DNA of 64,000 nucleotides from Acestrorhynchus altus (taxonomy: Eukaryota; Chordata; Actinopteri; Characiformes; Acestrorhynchidae). The translations under genes were made by a program, and so were the position numbers. Positions 46,901 to 62,600 of this stretch are shown here, piece after piece. The notes beneath the pieces are model-generated. The model had not been told where the DNA came from. It saw nothing but the letters and a program-made list of their open reading frames with translations, and made no database searches. The stretch lies in NCBI GenBank assembly GCA_034509495.1, contig CM067514.1, positions 10,326,165 to 10,390,164 on the forward strand, read 5' to 3'. Each line of letters opens with the position of its first letter. The stretch's first letter is position 1.

Positions 46901-49564
46901 TCCCTGGACAGATAGCTACTCCAACAAGCAGTATAAACGCAGTTCTGGTTTTGAGAAGGTGTCCCGATACTTTTGCCCATATAGTGTGTGTACTTGAAAC
47001 ACACTTGAAACACACTTGAAACACACTTGAAACAGCTGTACAATGCATTCTGTCACACAGATGTGGGCCAGCAGCTTCAGATTTTGTTCACATCAACTAT
47101 CATAGTGGAGAGTTACTCAGAATGGTGTAACAAAGAAGATAAATCCACCAAGTGGCAGTTCTAAAGGTGTAAATGCCTTGTTGATGAGCAATGTCAATGG
47201 AGATTGGAGACTGGTTGGATCTGACAAAAAGGATATTTTATCTCAGAAAACTGCTCTGTAAAATTGGAGTGAGCAGAAAAGCATCTCAGAATGAACAGCA
47301 TGTCCAACCTTGACAGGCTGCAGCAGCAAAAACTGCAACTGCTTCAACTTTGTCAGACAAGACCAGAAAGCTGAGGCTCCAGTGGGCATAGGCTCACCAA
47401 CACTGGACAGTTGAACACTGTAGAAACATAGGCTGGTCTGATGAATTTTGAGTTCTGCTGAAGTGCACAGATGGTAGGGTCAGAATTTCACATCAACAGC
47501 ATGAACACATGAACCTGCCTGCCTTTTGTCAACAGTCCAAGCTGTTGGAGGTAGTAAGGGAATTGTTTTCTTGGCACTCTTTGAGCCTGTTAATACCAAC
47601 CAATCTGGTTTATTTCCACCATGATAATGTACCATGAAATCATGGGGCAGAATTTCAAAGGAATGTTTCCAACATCTTGTGGAATCAATGTGATGAAGAA
47701 TTGAGGCTGTTTCGAGGGCAGAAGATCCTAACCAGCATTACCGATTTACTAATATGTCCGGCATCAAACTAACATTACTTCAGTGCACCTGAGTATTACA
47801 GCAGGCGTGTAGTGTCTAGTGGTCCCTAACTATGTATATTCCCAGATTTTCACAGACAATACTAATCAAATCAAATAAAAATGTATTTGTATATTGCTTT
47901 TTACAACTGATGTCAGAGCGCAGTTTTACAGAAATCAAAAATAAAAAGGCAAACAACACTTGAACCAAGGATAAAGACATAAACCTCCCAATAAGCAATA
48001 TAAAGGGCAAAAGTGGCAAAGAAAAACTCCTGCTGGAGGAAAAAACCTTGGGAGGAACCAGGCTCACAAGGGAAAGACCCATTCTCCTCTGGTCAACTAC
48101 TTACGTAGGGCAAGCCTGATTTTGGGGCTGCTTGTGCAATTTTTAGGAGGGGTAACCAGCCTGTTTTGTCTGGACCAGGTTTAAAGTAGATGTGTAGCAC
48201 TCCCAAAACTTTTTAATCCAGCCATAAAAGGGTTTGATAGGTACCTGATGAGTTCAGTTGTTCTATAATAAACAACCGTATAAATGTGCAATGCAATACA
48301 TCCCTCAGACTAGATTGAGCCCAACTGGGTAAAGCTCAATCATAGACATACTAATAGTATTACATCAATGCCTTGTCCCTAGTGACTGTCGTGGCTTAAT
48401 AATATGTGTGGAAAACCACCCATTAATATTTTGAACAGGTAGAAAACCAGCTCTTGTGTCTCAAAGGCATATTTCACATGCCTGTCCTCATCAATGAACA
48501 TTCTTCTCCCTCATTGCTTGTCAGGAAAGTGATCTGACAAGTTGTTTGATGCCTGATTTTAGAAATTCCTCTCGTTTGTGCCCTCAAGTGCATATTCATA
48601 ATTTTGAAAATGTTTCAACTTGTCACTTTTGGAATCTCTGACTCTCAAACCCTCACATACACACACTCACCCGCTTCAGCACACACAGCCTCACAGCTGT
48701 CACTGCTCCCTTCCCTGACAAGTTCTGAGGCAGATGACTCATTCACACCTGCCCGGCAGATCGCGGCTGTTTCACTGCTCGGAACCTGTGCTTAGCTTTC
48801 TGTGCTGTCTCTGAGGAGGACACAACAACTTCACTCAGTGAACTATCAATAGTTCTCTGTTGGTCACTTGTTTGACAGCTTGCAAGAGAGGCAGACACCT
48901 TGCAGTAACCTGAGCATAGAAACAACACCTGCCTACCCAAAGGGTTCTTCATATTGATTGCTTTCAGGACCAGCTAGAGACCATTGAACTCACTTGTTTG
49001 GAAAATCCTTTCTTTTCTTGAAGGAATGCAGTGTTTTCCCAACTTAATCTGCTTCTGGCTCTTCTGGATACATATGGATGATTACTCCAAACACATTTAT
49101 AATTGAATCCAATGGGCAGATGCTTTAGAAAAATGCACTGAAATTATTATCTGATTTGTATATAAATTTTTGCTGTTTTCACTTTTTTTGACATTATAAA
49201 TCTTCCAGTGGTTCTTCACATTGTTTCAGTGATTTAATTATGAATGAACCAATAGAAAGGCACAATATGACCAATTGAAATGCAGTAGTTATTTCCTTCT
49301 CATGTAAATTGATATTTTGGACATAGAAGATTTTAGCTGGACATTGATGATATGTTTTACATGCAGGAGATATAGGCTAGCTTGCAAAATTCTGTAATAT
49401 TCCTTTAAATCCCTGCAGAGTGTTTACTGAACTGCTCAGTTAGTGAGACATCCACTTCATGCATCATTGCAGTTTTGAGTACCATTAGCCATTTCAAGAG
49501 AGTCAACCCCTTGCACCTGAAATCCTCAAGCAGCTGCTCTAATGTCAGAAAAAATAAATAAATG

Positions 49565-49648
<84 letters not shown>

Positions 49649-52600
49649 AATGAATTCATTATTTTGCTGTACTAATCAATTATAATTACAGACCAGTTAA
49701 CCACATTGTGAAGTTAAGCCGTGAATCAGAATTAGCCACATAGTTACTTTCTGTATTGATACATTTTCATCCACACTTCCTCTAAAGCTTCAGAGGAAAA
49801 ATATTGAGTGAATCATTATGTGTTGCACAATATTTTCATTATAAACATCTCATCTCATCATTGTCCAACATTTTTCAAGAATATCTTAGGCACGATGCAA
49901 AGTAAATTTAATTCCTCACTTCTTTGCAGTCCCATGTATACAAAAGCAGCCTGTTTTTCCGAGTTCCTGATATGGCTTCATTAGAATGTCCTCAGGCTTA
50001 TGTGCGGGTGTAGGTTTACATTTTCCCCCAAGTTTGTCTGGCTGATGAGTGTTTGTTGCGTCAGTCCAATGCTACCCCAGGTTCTCATAATGGAAGGATG
50101 AAGGTCTTTTATCTGCAGTGAAATTATCTTCTGGTTTGAGAGAAAATAATCCCTGTACATTCATAAAAGATGGCAGAAAATGAATGATTAAAAAAAATGA
50201 ACAGTGGTGTTGACTAAGTGTTCCGTTCTGCAGCCTGTAATTTAGTATGGGTACATTAATCTCTCTAAAAATCAGTGCTTGAAGCTTTAATTTCATATAA
50301 ATGCAGGCCAGTCACAAGTCCTACAGTTACAATTTGTAGGTTGTTTGTGTCGGAGTGGTTTTGACTCTGTAGTTATCCATCACTCTGATGGCACTCCGCT
50401 TAAAAAGCTTTATAGAATTTTACTTTAAATAGATTTTCTATATGTACTGTCTTTGGTTACTGTTGGTGTTGTTGCCATATAGAGTCTGCCACAGATATTC
50501 AGTCAAGGTCACTAAATGCAAGATTAGTGGATATGTTGTTTGTGTTGCTTTTCCACCCAGAACAAGTAGCAGGCTGGAGACTTGGAACATTGAATGCTGG
50601 TGGCCTGCTTCCAGGTCTGCTTCCATTATAAGCAATAGTGTCATCATTTGGAACTGGCAAAGGAAGACAGAACATTTTAAGATGCAATGTTTCACTGCAA
50701 AGGAAATAGACTACTAGCACACCAAGACAGCTATATGTTATGGATCTGCATTAAAGTCATAATCTGTGCAAAATCCAATTTATAGTGTTTGAACTTTAGT
50801 TAAAATGTATGATGATGATGATGATGATCAGTGATGATGATCAGCCAAGTCTTGGTATAGTAAAGTTTCTTCCTTTTGGAGCTGAATAGGATTGTGTAAG
50901 ACTAAAAAGGCTGATCACCATAGGCTGCTCAGGCTGGATTAAGCTCTTTGACCAGTTTAGCTTCTGACCAGTATAAGGAAAGTTTTTGATTGGTGTAGCT
51001 GGTTTACCAGTATGAACATGCTTATCAACCAACATGAGCAGCTTGACCCAGCTTATTAATCATCTTTACCAAACTAGTCAACCTATATGACCAATTTAAT
51101 GACCAGCTTCTACAAGTTGTTGATGGTTGATCAAACTCAAAAGAAAACATATGGTATGCTGGTAAGTAGTATGTTGGTTAGTTAGTTTAACCAGCTAGTT
51201 TATCAACATGTATTTTCATTGGAAGACTTTGCTTTTCAACCATCTTAACCACCAGAGATCGGTTTAGATAACCTGAAACCAGTACAAACTGCTACTGAGC
51301 TGTATTTTTCAGCAGGAACAATGTTATTTATTTTAAGACTGCTTTTAGCTGTGGTAATGTGCTTTCCCTCAAACCAAGTCTTTTAAATATTAGTGAACAC
51401 CTCCATGTGGTTTGAGGCAAGGATCTTTGAGTCAGGAATATGGTCTGAAACAAATCTTGAATAATTGTTGATTACTTAAATGTTTGTTGGAAATAAAAAT
51501 AAAACAGTATTAGAACAGTAGAATGTTTAATAGAGAATGTAAGAGCATTTCCACACCCACAATGCGAAGGGAACTAAAGGAATAGGGACTAAACATCTGT
51601 GTAGCCTTAAGAAAACCCCTTATCAGTGAGGCTAACCAGCAAACATTTCTTCAGTTTGCTAGGGAAGTTTTCATTTTGGAAGAAGACTCTGGAGCAATGG
51701 AAGAAGGTCATGTGGTCTGATGAGTTCAGATGTACCCTGTTCCAGAGTGATGGGCTAAGAAGAGAGGGAGCTGAAGTAATGCATCCATCATGTCTTACCA
51801 TGCAAGCCTGTAGGGGCAGTGCTATGATCTGGGGTTGCTGCAGTTGGTCAGGTCTAGGTCCAGCAACATTATTTGCCCAAAGAATGAGGTCAGCCGATTA
51901 CCTGAATATACTGAATGAGCAGGTTATTCCATCAATGGATTTTTTCTTCTCTGATGGCACAGACATATTCCAAAATGAAAATGCCAGGATTCATCAGGCT
52001 CAAATTGTGAAAGAGTGGTTCAGTGAGCATGAGATGGTCCAGACCTGAACCCCGTTGAGAATTGCTGAAAGAATGTCTAAACATTAATACTTGAATAATA
52101 ATAGAGAGTTTGGTGTATTTTTTTTTGTATATTTGGATGACTTCACAACATCTGCGCCTCACATTAATATTAAGTGGGGAGCTCTGATTGCAGAGAGTAT
52201 AGTGCAGGGTTGCACACAAGATCAAATGCATGAAAGAATGTTAGGGAGTCCAGAAGACACAGTATTCGCAGCAGAAGCTTGCCAAGGTTGTATGCTGACT
52301 GACTGAGATGGTGAAACAGAGCTAAAACTGAGGTCAAAAATACATCATTGACCACTATTGAACTGTTTAGTGTTGTAAATTGTGTTGAAGTGTGCAGCAT
52401 GTACCTGCATTCACACAGTCATTTCAAACTTTACAATAACAGATCGCCACAAACTATGAGAATTTTAGTACATTCTTTTGAAATCAGCAAAAAAGAGGCT
52501 TTGTTCCATACACTGGTATCAGATTGATCTAGTCTAAGGTGTATTGTGTACTGAAAGGAATACTTTTAGCATAATTTGTTATTCTGAGTTTGTGCGGACA

Positions 52601-55600
52601 TGCTGTGATGAAAGAGGAAATTGGTGTAGGCACATCAATAATTTGTGCTGCCAACCATCCTCACTTTGGCATCACTGTCTTTCATTAGCTTCATTACTTT
52701 CCATAAACACAGACTTCATTACATTGCTGAGGGACAAGCTATTAACACTGGAATATAGTCTTGCGCACACACACACGCACATGCACATGCACAGCCTTTC
52801 ATTCCATCACTCTGTTTCACATATGTTTCTCTCTGCAAAAGTATTAGTTCCCTGATTTTACTGTTTTTAAGTACGTTTGAGTAAAATGAACATTGCTCTT
52901 CTATTCTATAAACTATTGACATTTCTTCAATATTAAAAAAGTCATTTAGAGCATTTATTTCCTGAAAATAAAGAGAGAGAGTGAATGATCACCACCCTAG
53001 CTCACCAAAAGTATCAGATGGAGCACTATTGTTTCAGTTCCACTGCTTCATGGTTCAATGCTGGAGGGGCTTTATACTCCACTAGCCCATGTCTTGCATT
53101 AGATGGTGCCGATAGGTTCATGTTCTGTGTCACACTCACATGCACAGCCTTTCAATCCATCACTCTGTTGTAGTAGTATAATGTACAAAATGTGTTTTGT
53201 TTTATTGTGTTTGAAGTGTTTCATTCTTGGCTAAGATGTGAATCTTTTCCCTTCAATTGAATGAAATTCACACGTTTTGAGGAATCAGAGTTGTCTTCTG
53301 CTTATCTCTGTAACAGGTTCAGATGGTGATAGACAAACTATATGAAAACAAGAAAATTGCAAGTGCCACTCACAACATCTATGCGTACAGGTATTTGCAG
53401 CCACATAATTATCAGCTTGCTTTGTGTGAATGCATAGATGTGCATGTGCCAGCAAGCAAACTGAAATGTGCTGTTTGTAGGGTGTGTGGTTGTTTGTATG
53501 TTTATTCATGTGTCTTTGCGGGTGGGGTATGAGGGGGGTTGCACTGTGATTTTTAAAAAACACTAATTTGCATATTCTGCTATACTGACGTTGTGAAAGT
53601 CGATGTCCCGTCTCTGATTAAATATCATATTGTACAGCTCTGATGTGTTTGTGTGTGTAGCTTTTGGAGGGGTCTTTGAGTACAAGACTAATGATATACT
53701 GCAGACAAGAGGCAGCTGTCATGCAGGGGAGATTAACCTACAGGTGATATTGACATTCAGAATGTTGGTCTCATTATGTTGTGCTAAACAGCTGATTGAG
53801 CCGTGCCCCTGTCCTCTGCCCATGTCATCTTCAAACACTGATGCAAGAAGTATGTCTCCAGTATTTCCACTGTGCTCCAGTCTGAACCGCTGTACTCTAG
53901 ATTGCCAGAGTTGTAACAGCTCTCCTTTTCATTTTGATTCAAGTTATCAACTGAACACTCTGATGAAATGTGTACATAATTATTTATGTGTGTAATTGTG
54001 CCTCTGTATACCACTACAGTGTTTTTGAAATGAAGCAATTAATATGTGATAGAAGTGAAGACTTTCAGTTTAATTCAAGGGGCTTAACAAAAATATTGCA
54101 TTTAGAGTTTAGCAATTATAATGTCCCTCCATTTTCAAAGGCTCAAACTACAGTAATGATTTTTAATTGATAGTAAAGATTGGTGGCAGACTGTATTGGG
54201 TTTAAACACCAACTCTTTGTTGTACTTTATCTACAGAGCCCATTGTTTTGACTGCATAAAAAGTAAACATTTCCCGTTTTTATGCACATAATGGTGTGAA
54301 ATTTCAATATATCTCCTTTTTACAGTATCATACAATGAACAGCATTATATTGCAGTTTAATGAATCATAATCCCTGTATTGTGATACACATAGTATCACC
54401 AGCATCTAGAAATGTCACTCTACATGTAATGAATATAAAATTTGAGCTCGTTTACCTTTTTGAATTAAATTGTGATCACAAATTAGCTTCTAACAATATT
54501 CTGATTTATACAATGCATCTGAAAATAATTCACAGCGCTTCACTTTTTGCACGTTTTATGTTACAGAATTATTTTAATATGGATTCAATTCATTTTTTTA
54601 CACACAATTCCCCACAATGACGGTGAGAAAATGTTGTTTGAAACTTGAAAATTTCTAAGAACATTAAACTCAAAAATAAAACCTGTACATAAGTATTCAC
54701 AGCCTTTGCTCAATACTTTGTTGAAGCACCTCTGGCAGCAATTACAGCCTCAAGTCTTTTGGAGTATAATGCTAGAAGTTTGGCACACCTGTTTTGGGGA
54801 AGTATCACCCATTCTTCTTTCTAGAAGCTTTCACTCCCCATCAATTGGATGGGGAGTGTCGGTGCACAGCCATATTTAGATATCTCCAAAGATGTTCAAT
54901 CGGGTTCAGTCTGGGCTCTTGCCACTCAAGGACATTCACAGAGTTGTCCAGAGTCCACTCCTTTATCTTGGCTGTGTGCTTAGGATCGTCGTCATGTTGG
55001 AAGATAAACCTTCATCCCAGTCTGAGGTCCAGAGCACTCTGTAGCAGGTTATCATCAAGGATGTATCTGTTGCAGTCATCTTTCCCTCGACCTTGACTAG
55101 TCTCCCAGTACCTGCTGCAGGAACTTTTACTAAGGAGTTGCTTCCATCTGGCCACTCTACCATACATGGTTGATTGGTTGAGTACTGCAGAAATGTTTGT
55201 CCTTCTGGAAGGTTCTCTTCTCTCCACTGAGCAATGTTGGAGCTCTCTCAGAGTGACCGTTGGGTTCTTGGTCACCCTCCCTGACTAAGGGCCTCCTAAC
55301 ATGAACACTCAGTTGGTGTGGATTCCTGGTGGATCCAAGTTTCTTCCATTTACAGATGATGGGGCCAATGTGCTCATTAAGACCTTCAATACAGCAGACA
55401 TTCTTCTCTAACCTTCCCCAGATCTGTGTCTCAAAACAATCCGGTCTTGGAGGTTCATAGACAATTCCTTAGATATCATGGCTTGGTTTGTGCTCTGACA
55501 TGCACTGTCTACTATGGGACCTCATATAAACAGGTTATATAAAAAGGACAAGCATAATTCCACCTCACCCAGAGAACACATTTCCACTGCTCCACAGCTC

Positions 55601-56600
55601 CATGCTGGGGGCTTTATATCCATCTTTCCCACTGACAATGTGCTAACAATTGTAATCTTTATCTGCTCCAGAGAGTCCTGTTCTATTGGCACTATTTCTC
55701 GACAGGGACAAGCATTTGCACATCTGCGTCAGCAATAAGTGCAAATAAAAGCAGGAGAATCAATATATTGCAGGTGGCGTCCATAAATATTTGGGCGTAC
55801 AGTGTATATGTATATTATTATATCACATTGTCTGTGAGCAAAGAAAAACATATTAACTTAAAAACATATTATCACTATGATGCAGTAGTACTGTCTCAGC
55901 AATGGGTGCAACTCAAAGTAACTGAATGTGTTCAATAAAAATGGTGTCCACAAACATTTGGATATGCAGAGTATCTATACTGATGTATATCTTGGTATAC
56001 ATACCATATTTGTCATGCAATCATAATCCTTGTATTCAAATATATTGTACATTTTGCTCCTGCACCCTGTTGTGTTTTCGTACAGTGCAATTTTGAATCC
56101 TTCTGCTAGATGCCAACTGCATTTCACTGGCAAAAACATGAACTGAGCCATGATGATTAAGTTGAATCTTTATAAATATAAGGATTATTTTTAATTAGTT
56201 GGACAAAAAGTCTGGAACCCATGGACTAAATGGGTTCATAAAAAGCTGAGTTTCCTCTCTGTAGTCCTTTTGCCAAGTTGTACTCCAGTCATCTTCAGTT
56301 GTTGACTCTTTGTGAATCCTTCTGTACTGTGAAACACCAACCTGTCAGTTTTGCAGCAGTTTGCTAAATCTGAGCAGAAAGTAAATCTTTGTACACTTCA
56401 GAATTCACCCTGCTGCTAACTCTGCCAACTCAAATGTTTATTTGCCATTTGCACATCAGGACATTCATGCTTTGAAATGCCAAATGTCTTGTGTATGGAG
56501 ATTTATAAAGTGCAACATTTATTAGACAGAAATATAATTGGAAAATATTAACCAAATATATGTTGAAAGCCAAGATTCGTTTGTAAGGTAAAAGCAGGGA

Positions 56601-56647
<47 letters not shown>

Positions 56648-59600
56648 TGAGTGTGTTTATAAGCACTCAGAAATATAACTAATTGAATAAAATCATTTTT
56701 TTTTATATTTATATCATGTTTAAAAGGACTTGGGTAATCTGATGATGGGAAAACTCATTCAGTTTTACATGAATGAGGGAGTAATCAGATTTCAACGCTG
56801 CCACCAGTCTATAATCTCACAGTAGAAAGTGAATGGGGTGCCTGCTGGTGGTGGTGCAGCATGCCCATCCACTGAATAGAGAGAGCTGCAGCTTGTGATG
56901 TTGATGGGATTTGAGCTTATGATCTACTGCCTCATGACAAGCAGGCGCTTGAACTGCTCTAGACATTTTTGTTACCTACTTCCTTTATACCGTGGATACC
57001 GTAGCAACAACCTAGCAGCTCTGTAAGAGCCATCTAGTTGCCCATACCAACACAGTGCAATTGCCTAGCAACCACTTAGCAGCTCAGTAGCAATCACCTG
57101 GAAAACATTATTAACCAGTGGGAACCACTCAGCTCCTTAACCGTTCAGAATTTCATTCAGGAAATGCAATTTTCTAGTTTTTATCTACTATGTTTTTACT
57201 CACAACCAATAATTTATTTTGTTGCTTTCATGTTTTCCTGGTGTTAGCAAACACGAGATGAAAACATCTACTCTCTTTCCCGGAGGATATTAAGATAAGA
57301 GATAAGATAATATAGAACTTTTTTGTTCCTTGGGAGGGACCCCTCAGGGAAATTAAGGTTCCAGTAGCAGCACCAGAACAGTACAGAAAAGAGTAGAAAG
57401 AGATAATAATTTAGTAAAGAAAAAAACTATAGAAATATAAAGAATATTATATAATATATAGACTATATTACAATATACTATATATATATATAAATAGTGC
57501 ATGCAAAATGAGTCCTGTAGGAGGGGGGTATTGCACATTATTATTATGTGCACTTTATATATGTTGTGGGGATATATTAAACTATTGCTTCATCTCCAAC
57601 TTCAGAACTACATTGATGGGGGAGGTTCACCAAATTCCTTAATTACAGCAGTTATTAATATATACTTGGGGTTGATACAGAATGTGAAGCTAATTGAATT
57701 ATCCCATTGAAATAAATAAATGAAATAATAAAGCTTAACTAGAGCATGGCCAGCTGGACCACTCTCCTCTCTTTCTTTCCCTGTCCAATAGGATATACTG
57801 TGAAGACAAAAGCACCTTTCTTCAGGACTGCGAAGATGATGGAGAGACGGCTGCAGGTGGTAGGCTGTTGCATCTCCTGCAGGTATGTGTGTGTGAGTCT
57901 AAGGAGTCAATATTTGAAGCTAAATCATGGCTTAGCGCACTTCTATCATATTTATGACTATTTTGAAGTAAAGGTGCATTGAGCTTTTTATTTTCCTCTT
58001 GGCAGGGTCTGTTACTGATGGGAAATGATAATAAGTTCACGTGTGTGGACGTTAGATAAGGACAGATTATCCTTTACCATCTTGTCTGTGCAAACACATG
58101 TTTAATTGGAACAGGGCTGCCCACACTGCTGGTGTAGATTTACCTGGAAGTTTAATTCCACCTGTAATATAACACACCATATTCATTTAAACTGAGTCTT
58201 AAGCTTCAGAGTATTGGAGGAAGGTGGATTAAATCAGTGCTGGTGCAGGCATGCTTTAGAATATTAGCTAATGCCCAGTGCATGATTTTCTGTCATTTTC
58301 TATAATTAAGCATCTGAAAAATCTTGGCTCCTCTCAGGTACATTATGAGTTGAACTTATGACACTAGACCTGATGAATTGAATCTGAAATTACACTGTTA
58401 TTGTCCAATGCACTTTTACAAATGGGTGCTTCTGTAACAAGTGCTGCTGTAACACTGCTACCGTCAAATGCAGTCATCTGTATGTTGTAGAGAGAAAAAG
58501 AGAGAGAGAGAGATAGAGAGTTACAATCTGTCAGCACAATGTCTAATTAATTCATAATAAAATTATTTTTTAGGGCATCTTTTAATTATCATGGAAAAGT
58601 GACCTATTTCAAACCTGTTCTGTTTTCCTTTTGATCAATCTGGCTTATAGCCTGTGAGGCTTATTCAAATATCTAAATTAATCATCACTATCAACATTAA
58701 CAAAAAATATTCTTGAACTATGTGTCTAATATAAGGAATATGGAAATACGATTGTTCACCTTTTCTCAGTTGAATTATACACATAAAAGCCCAAATGATA
58801 GGTCAACACAGCTCAGATGAGGAGTTCTCCCCCACAGTTCCAATATGACAGACTAATCAATACAGATTGCAGATGTCACCATGTTTTGACTGTGTTTGAT
58901 GCACTATATTTTGTGGAAAGACTAATGAGTGGGCGGATTTGAGTCAGTGAACCAGTAGAACTAAAGCTATACAGAATCTGTATGTGAAGTGCAGAATGCC
59001 TTTCAGCCTAAAGAAAAAACTGTAGTTTCTTCAGTTTTGCAACATGTTAGAAAAGAGGGTCTGTGGACAGAATTGAATGAATTAGAGCACCAAGTGCATG
59101 TTCTAGTCTGAAGTATCCCGTCCTCTGAACCCTTGATTAAGGTTGAAACAACCTGCCTCTAGTCTAGCATATGTGTTTATGGGTCTGTTGCCAGCAGACT
59201 TTGGAGGATAGAGTGTGTTAACCTCTTGAGCATCTCAGAGACAGCTAAAGATTATCTCGCGCTCTCCCACTTTACGCTTCTCACGCTCAGACATGGGCAC
59301 GTCATTCATCCATAAACTCCCGGCTTATCTCCCTCGCTCTCTGTGTACTCATCCAAACCCTGCAAGGCACCATGTGAAATCGATGTACCATTTTAATCAA
59401 AACCCAATTTCACTTTCAATCATGGAAGGTTGCAAGGACTCAACCACTAAAACCCGACCAGGCCTGGGAGTTTCCACACCACATCTTTGCCCTATTAAAT
59501 TCAAAATGAACATATGCAAATTAGTGTATTAGTATTAATGATTTTGTGATAATAGTGGAATGCCACTGTCCATAAAATCAAAATATTAATATGATATTAA

Positions 59601-62600
59601 TTATTTTTGACTTATAGCTCATTAAAACAAGCATTGTGTCAGAATTATGTATTCTATATTATAGATGAGATATTTTGTTGTGAATTGAATTTAAGTTATT
59701 TGGCGAAATTAAGAGGAAATAGATTTACTCATAGATTTACTCGCAGACAATATATATATTGGACTTGTGGGATGTAAAGCCCACCATCATTTAGTTGTGG
59801 AGCAGTGGATCTGTTTTTTCTGTAATGATAGTGCTCCATCCAGTACTTTTGGAATGAGCTGCGTTGTTGCAGGTGGTTTGGTGTGATCATTCAACATCCT
59901 GACCTCAATAAAAAAATGTTCTCCGAATGCAATCCTCACAACAATGCTCCAGAATCAAGATGCTTTCCTTGGATGGTAGAGACAGTTACTCCAACCAAAG
60001 CTGGAGACCCAATACTTTTGTCCATATTGCATAGTTAAATGTCTCTTTTTTAAATTTGAGCATCATATGAAACATCACTTCTGCAGTTGAGCAGAACTGT
60101 TCCATCATTGTTTGCAGCGAGTATCTTTATTTAAAAATCATTTTTATTATTTTATTATATATGTATTTTGTGATTTCACAAACAAGAAAACCTGCATATT
60201 TGCATACTTCATTTTGACATTTTGAGCCCTTATAAAGAAAAACATACAGATACAAAAAATGTAAATGTAAAATTCAAACAGTGTTGCAAATCATTGGCAG
60301 CTGTGGACCTTGAAGAGCAAACATAATAAACTTTGCATGACATCCATTCCTGCTCGTTTGAGCAATTCCAGCAAAGCATACAGCTCATTTTCTATATGTA
60401 AAGCATTTAACCTCATCATCATTCTAAACTGTTTCCTGGCCCGAACTTCCTTTCACACCCCTCTCCATATTTAATCACGCTCTGTCCATTTATGGAGCTG
60501 GATGTGACGGCACATATAGACGATAAATGAGTAGGCTATTATTAGCTTATGCAGATGGCTCAGACCCCCCACCATACAGGCAGTTTGCCAACTACGCCCC
60601 TGTGGCGTTTTAAAATACGTGAGTGACAGCCAGCACAGGCAGCTCGCATTGTTTTTCACAAAAACTTTTTTCTGCCTTTATATGGTTTTAATTTTCCTCT
60701 GAGGCCCAGGTTTGAAGTATAGGAATATAGAACATTATTCAAATTGTTTGCTGTGTGAAAATTGCTTAGGCATTGCTGATTCTGTGCGAATGTGGTTGTG
60801 GTGACTGCAGAACATAAATGAAAACGTCTCCAAAATTATGGACCATCACGTTGCCTTGAAATGGATGTGAGTTCTTGCCTCATTTTGATGTACCATATAC
60901 AAATGAATTCCAAATATGCCTTTTGTAGATGTTCCCAAGGGTCTCTTTCTCTCTTTTTGTGTTATTTATTTTTGTGATCTTGCTCTTGCTGTCAAATTCT
61001 TCAGAGCATGTGAGGTTCTCTGGTGTCAGCTGAGTTCAACTAAAGAGCCAAGAGCTGTTTAAAAAGGAAATGAGGAGCTACACCTATCAGCCAGAACATT
61101 AGTACCATCTGTTTGATATTGAGTAGGTCCCCCTCTAACCTGTTGAGGGATGGATTCCACAAAAAAGTGTCCTAAGATATCTGATAGCAAGACCAGTGTT
61201 AGCAGCAGTCCTGGACGTTGTGCAATGGGCCTTCGTGAGCATCATTAAGTCTTGGGTATGCGTGACCCTATCCTTTCTTGGACTCCTTTTGGTAGGTACT
61301 GACCACACACCCCACAAGATCTGACTGATGTTTTGGAGATATTGTGATCCAGTCATCTGGACAAACACAATCGGGCTCTTGTCATATTATTGTAATTTTG
61401 TTGCAGTCTGTGCTGGATAGTCCCAAGAGTCTCTACTGCCATTGTCATTACACCCATTCCTTAAATTAATGTTTCTTATAAACTAATTAGTGTAATACTA
61501 GAAAGTGCATCAAGTTGCATTTCCCTGTGCTACAGAGCCTTTTAGCCTAGCTAATTATATCTTTACAGATTAGAAAACTATTGCTGTGACTGAAATGGAT
61601 GCTTTTTCACAGTTTAGGACACTATTACATACACCAGCCATTTCCGAATTACAATTTGGAATTGCAGAGCGATTTTGGGAGGCATTAGAATCTTCCCACG
61701 GACCACTCGGAATAACCCACAACATCAGCTGACTGTACACCAAAGTGTATTGCGAGTTTGTTGTTACTAAGCAACTGACAGAAGAACATTAGCTAACAGT
61801 AGCTGCTGAGCCACTTGAAAGAAAATTAGGACTCTCTTGACTCTCTGTGGCTGCAAACAGCAGCACAGTTTTAAAAACGGATGTCCCTAATGTCTTTACA
61901 GCCTGCTGCTCATCAAACAGCATGAACAGAAACTTTTGTAGTCACTGCATGAATTAAATGTAGTCTCATTCTGCACACCCACATCACAATGTATTTAAGT
62001 TGTTGTTTAATAAGTCAATAGTAAGGTTGTATAAAATATGACTTTGCAGTTTTACAAGTTGATTTACCAACCAGGTGATTTTCCTTTTATGAAGGGCTTG
62101 TGATAACAAGATATGATTGGCTGGTTTACGGCACTGCCAACAGCTCGCCAAACACACGTCATATCATGGTTTTAACACTGTAATGAAAAAACTGTAATTA
62201 TTCTTGAGGCTTGAGGCTTTCTTAAGATGTACTGGCACTTTCCCTTCTTTAGCAGTGTCTCACCAGCTTTATTTAGCTCTTTGCCCAGTATTGCTAGATT
62301 TTGTGGTGTAAAAACTGTTCATCAGGACAATACAATCAAGGGCATAGAGATCACTTTTTGTCACACTCAAAAGAAAAAACCAACACATATATGAAAGTGC
62401 TTTTTGAGTTTTGCCACACTGGTCAAATGAATAAAATTAAATTGAATGAATTCACTTGTCTATTCATATGTCTATTATTTCCACTCAAATACAATATACA
62501 AACATCAACACTAAAGGAACTCATTTGTTTCACATTTGTGAATGTGATGTTTTAATTATGTAGAAATGAAGACCTAAACAAAAGTTAGTTCAGTGCACTA

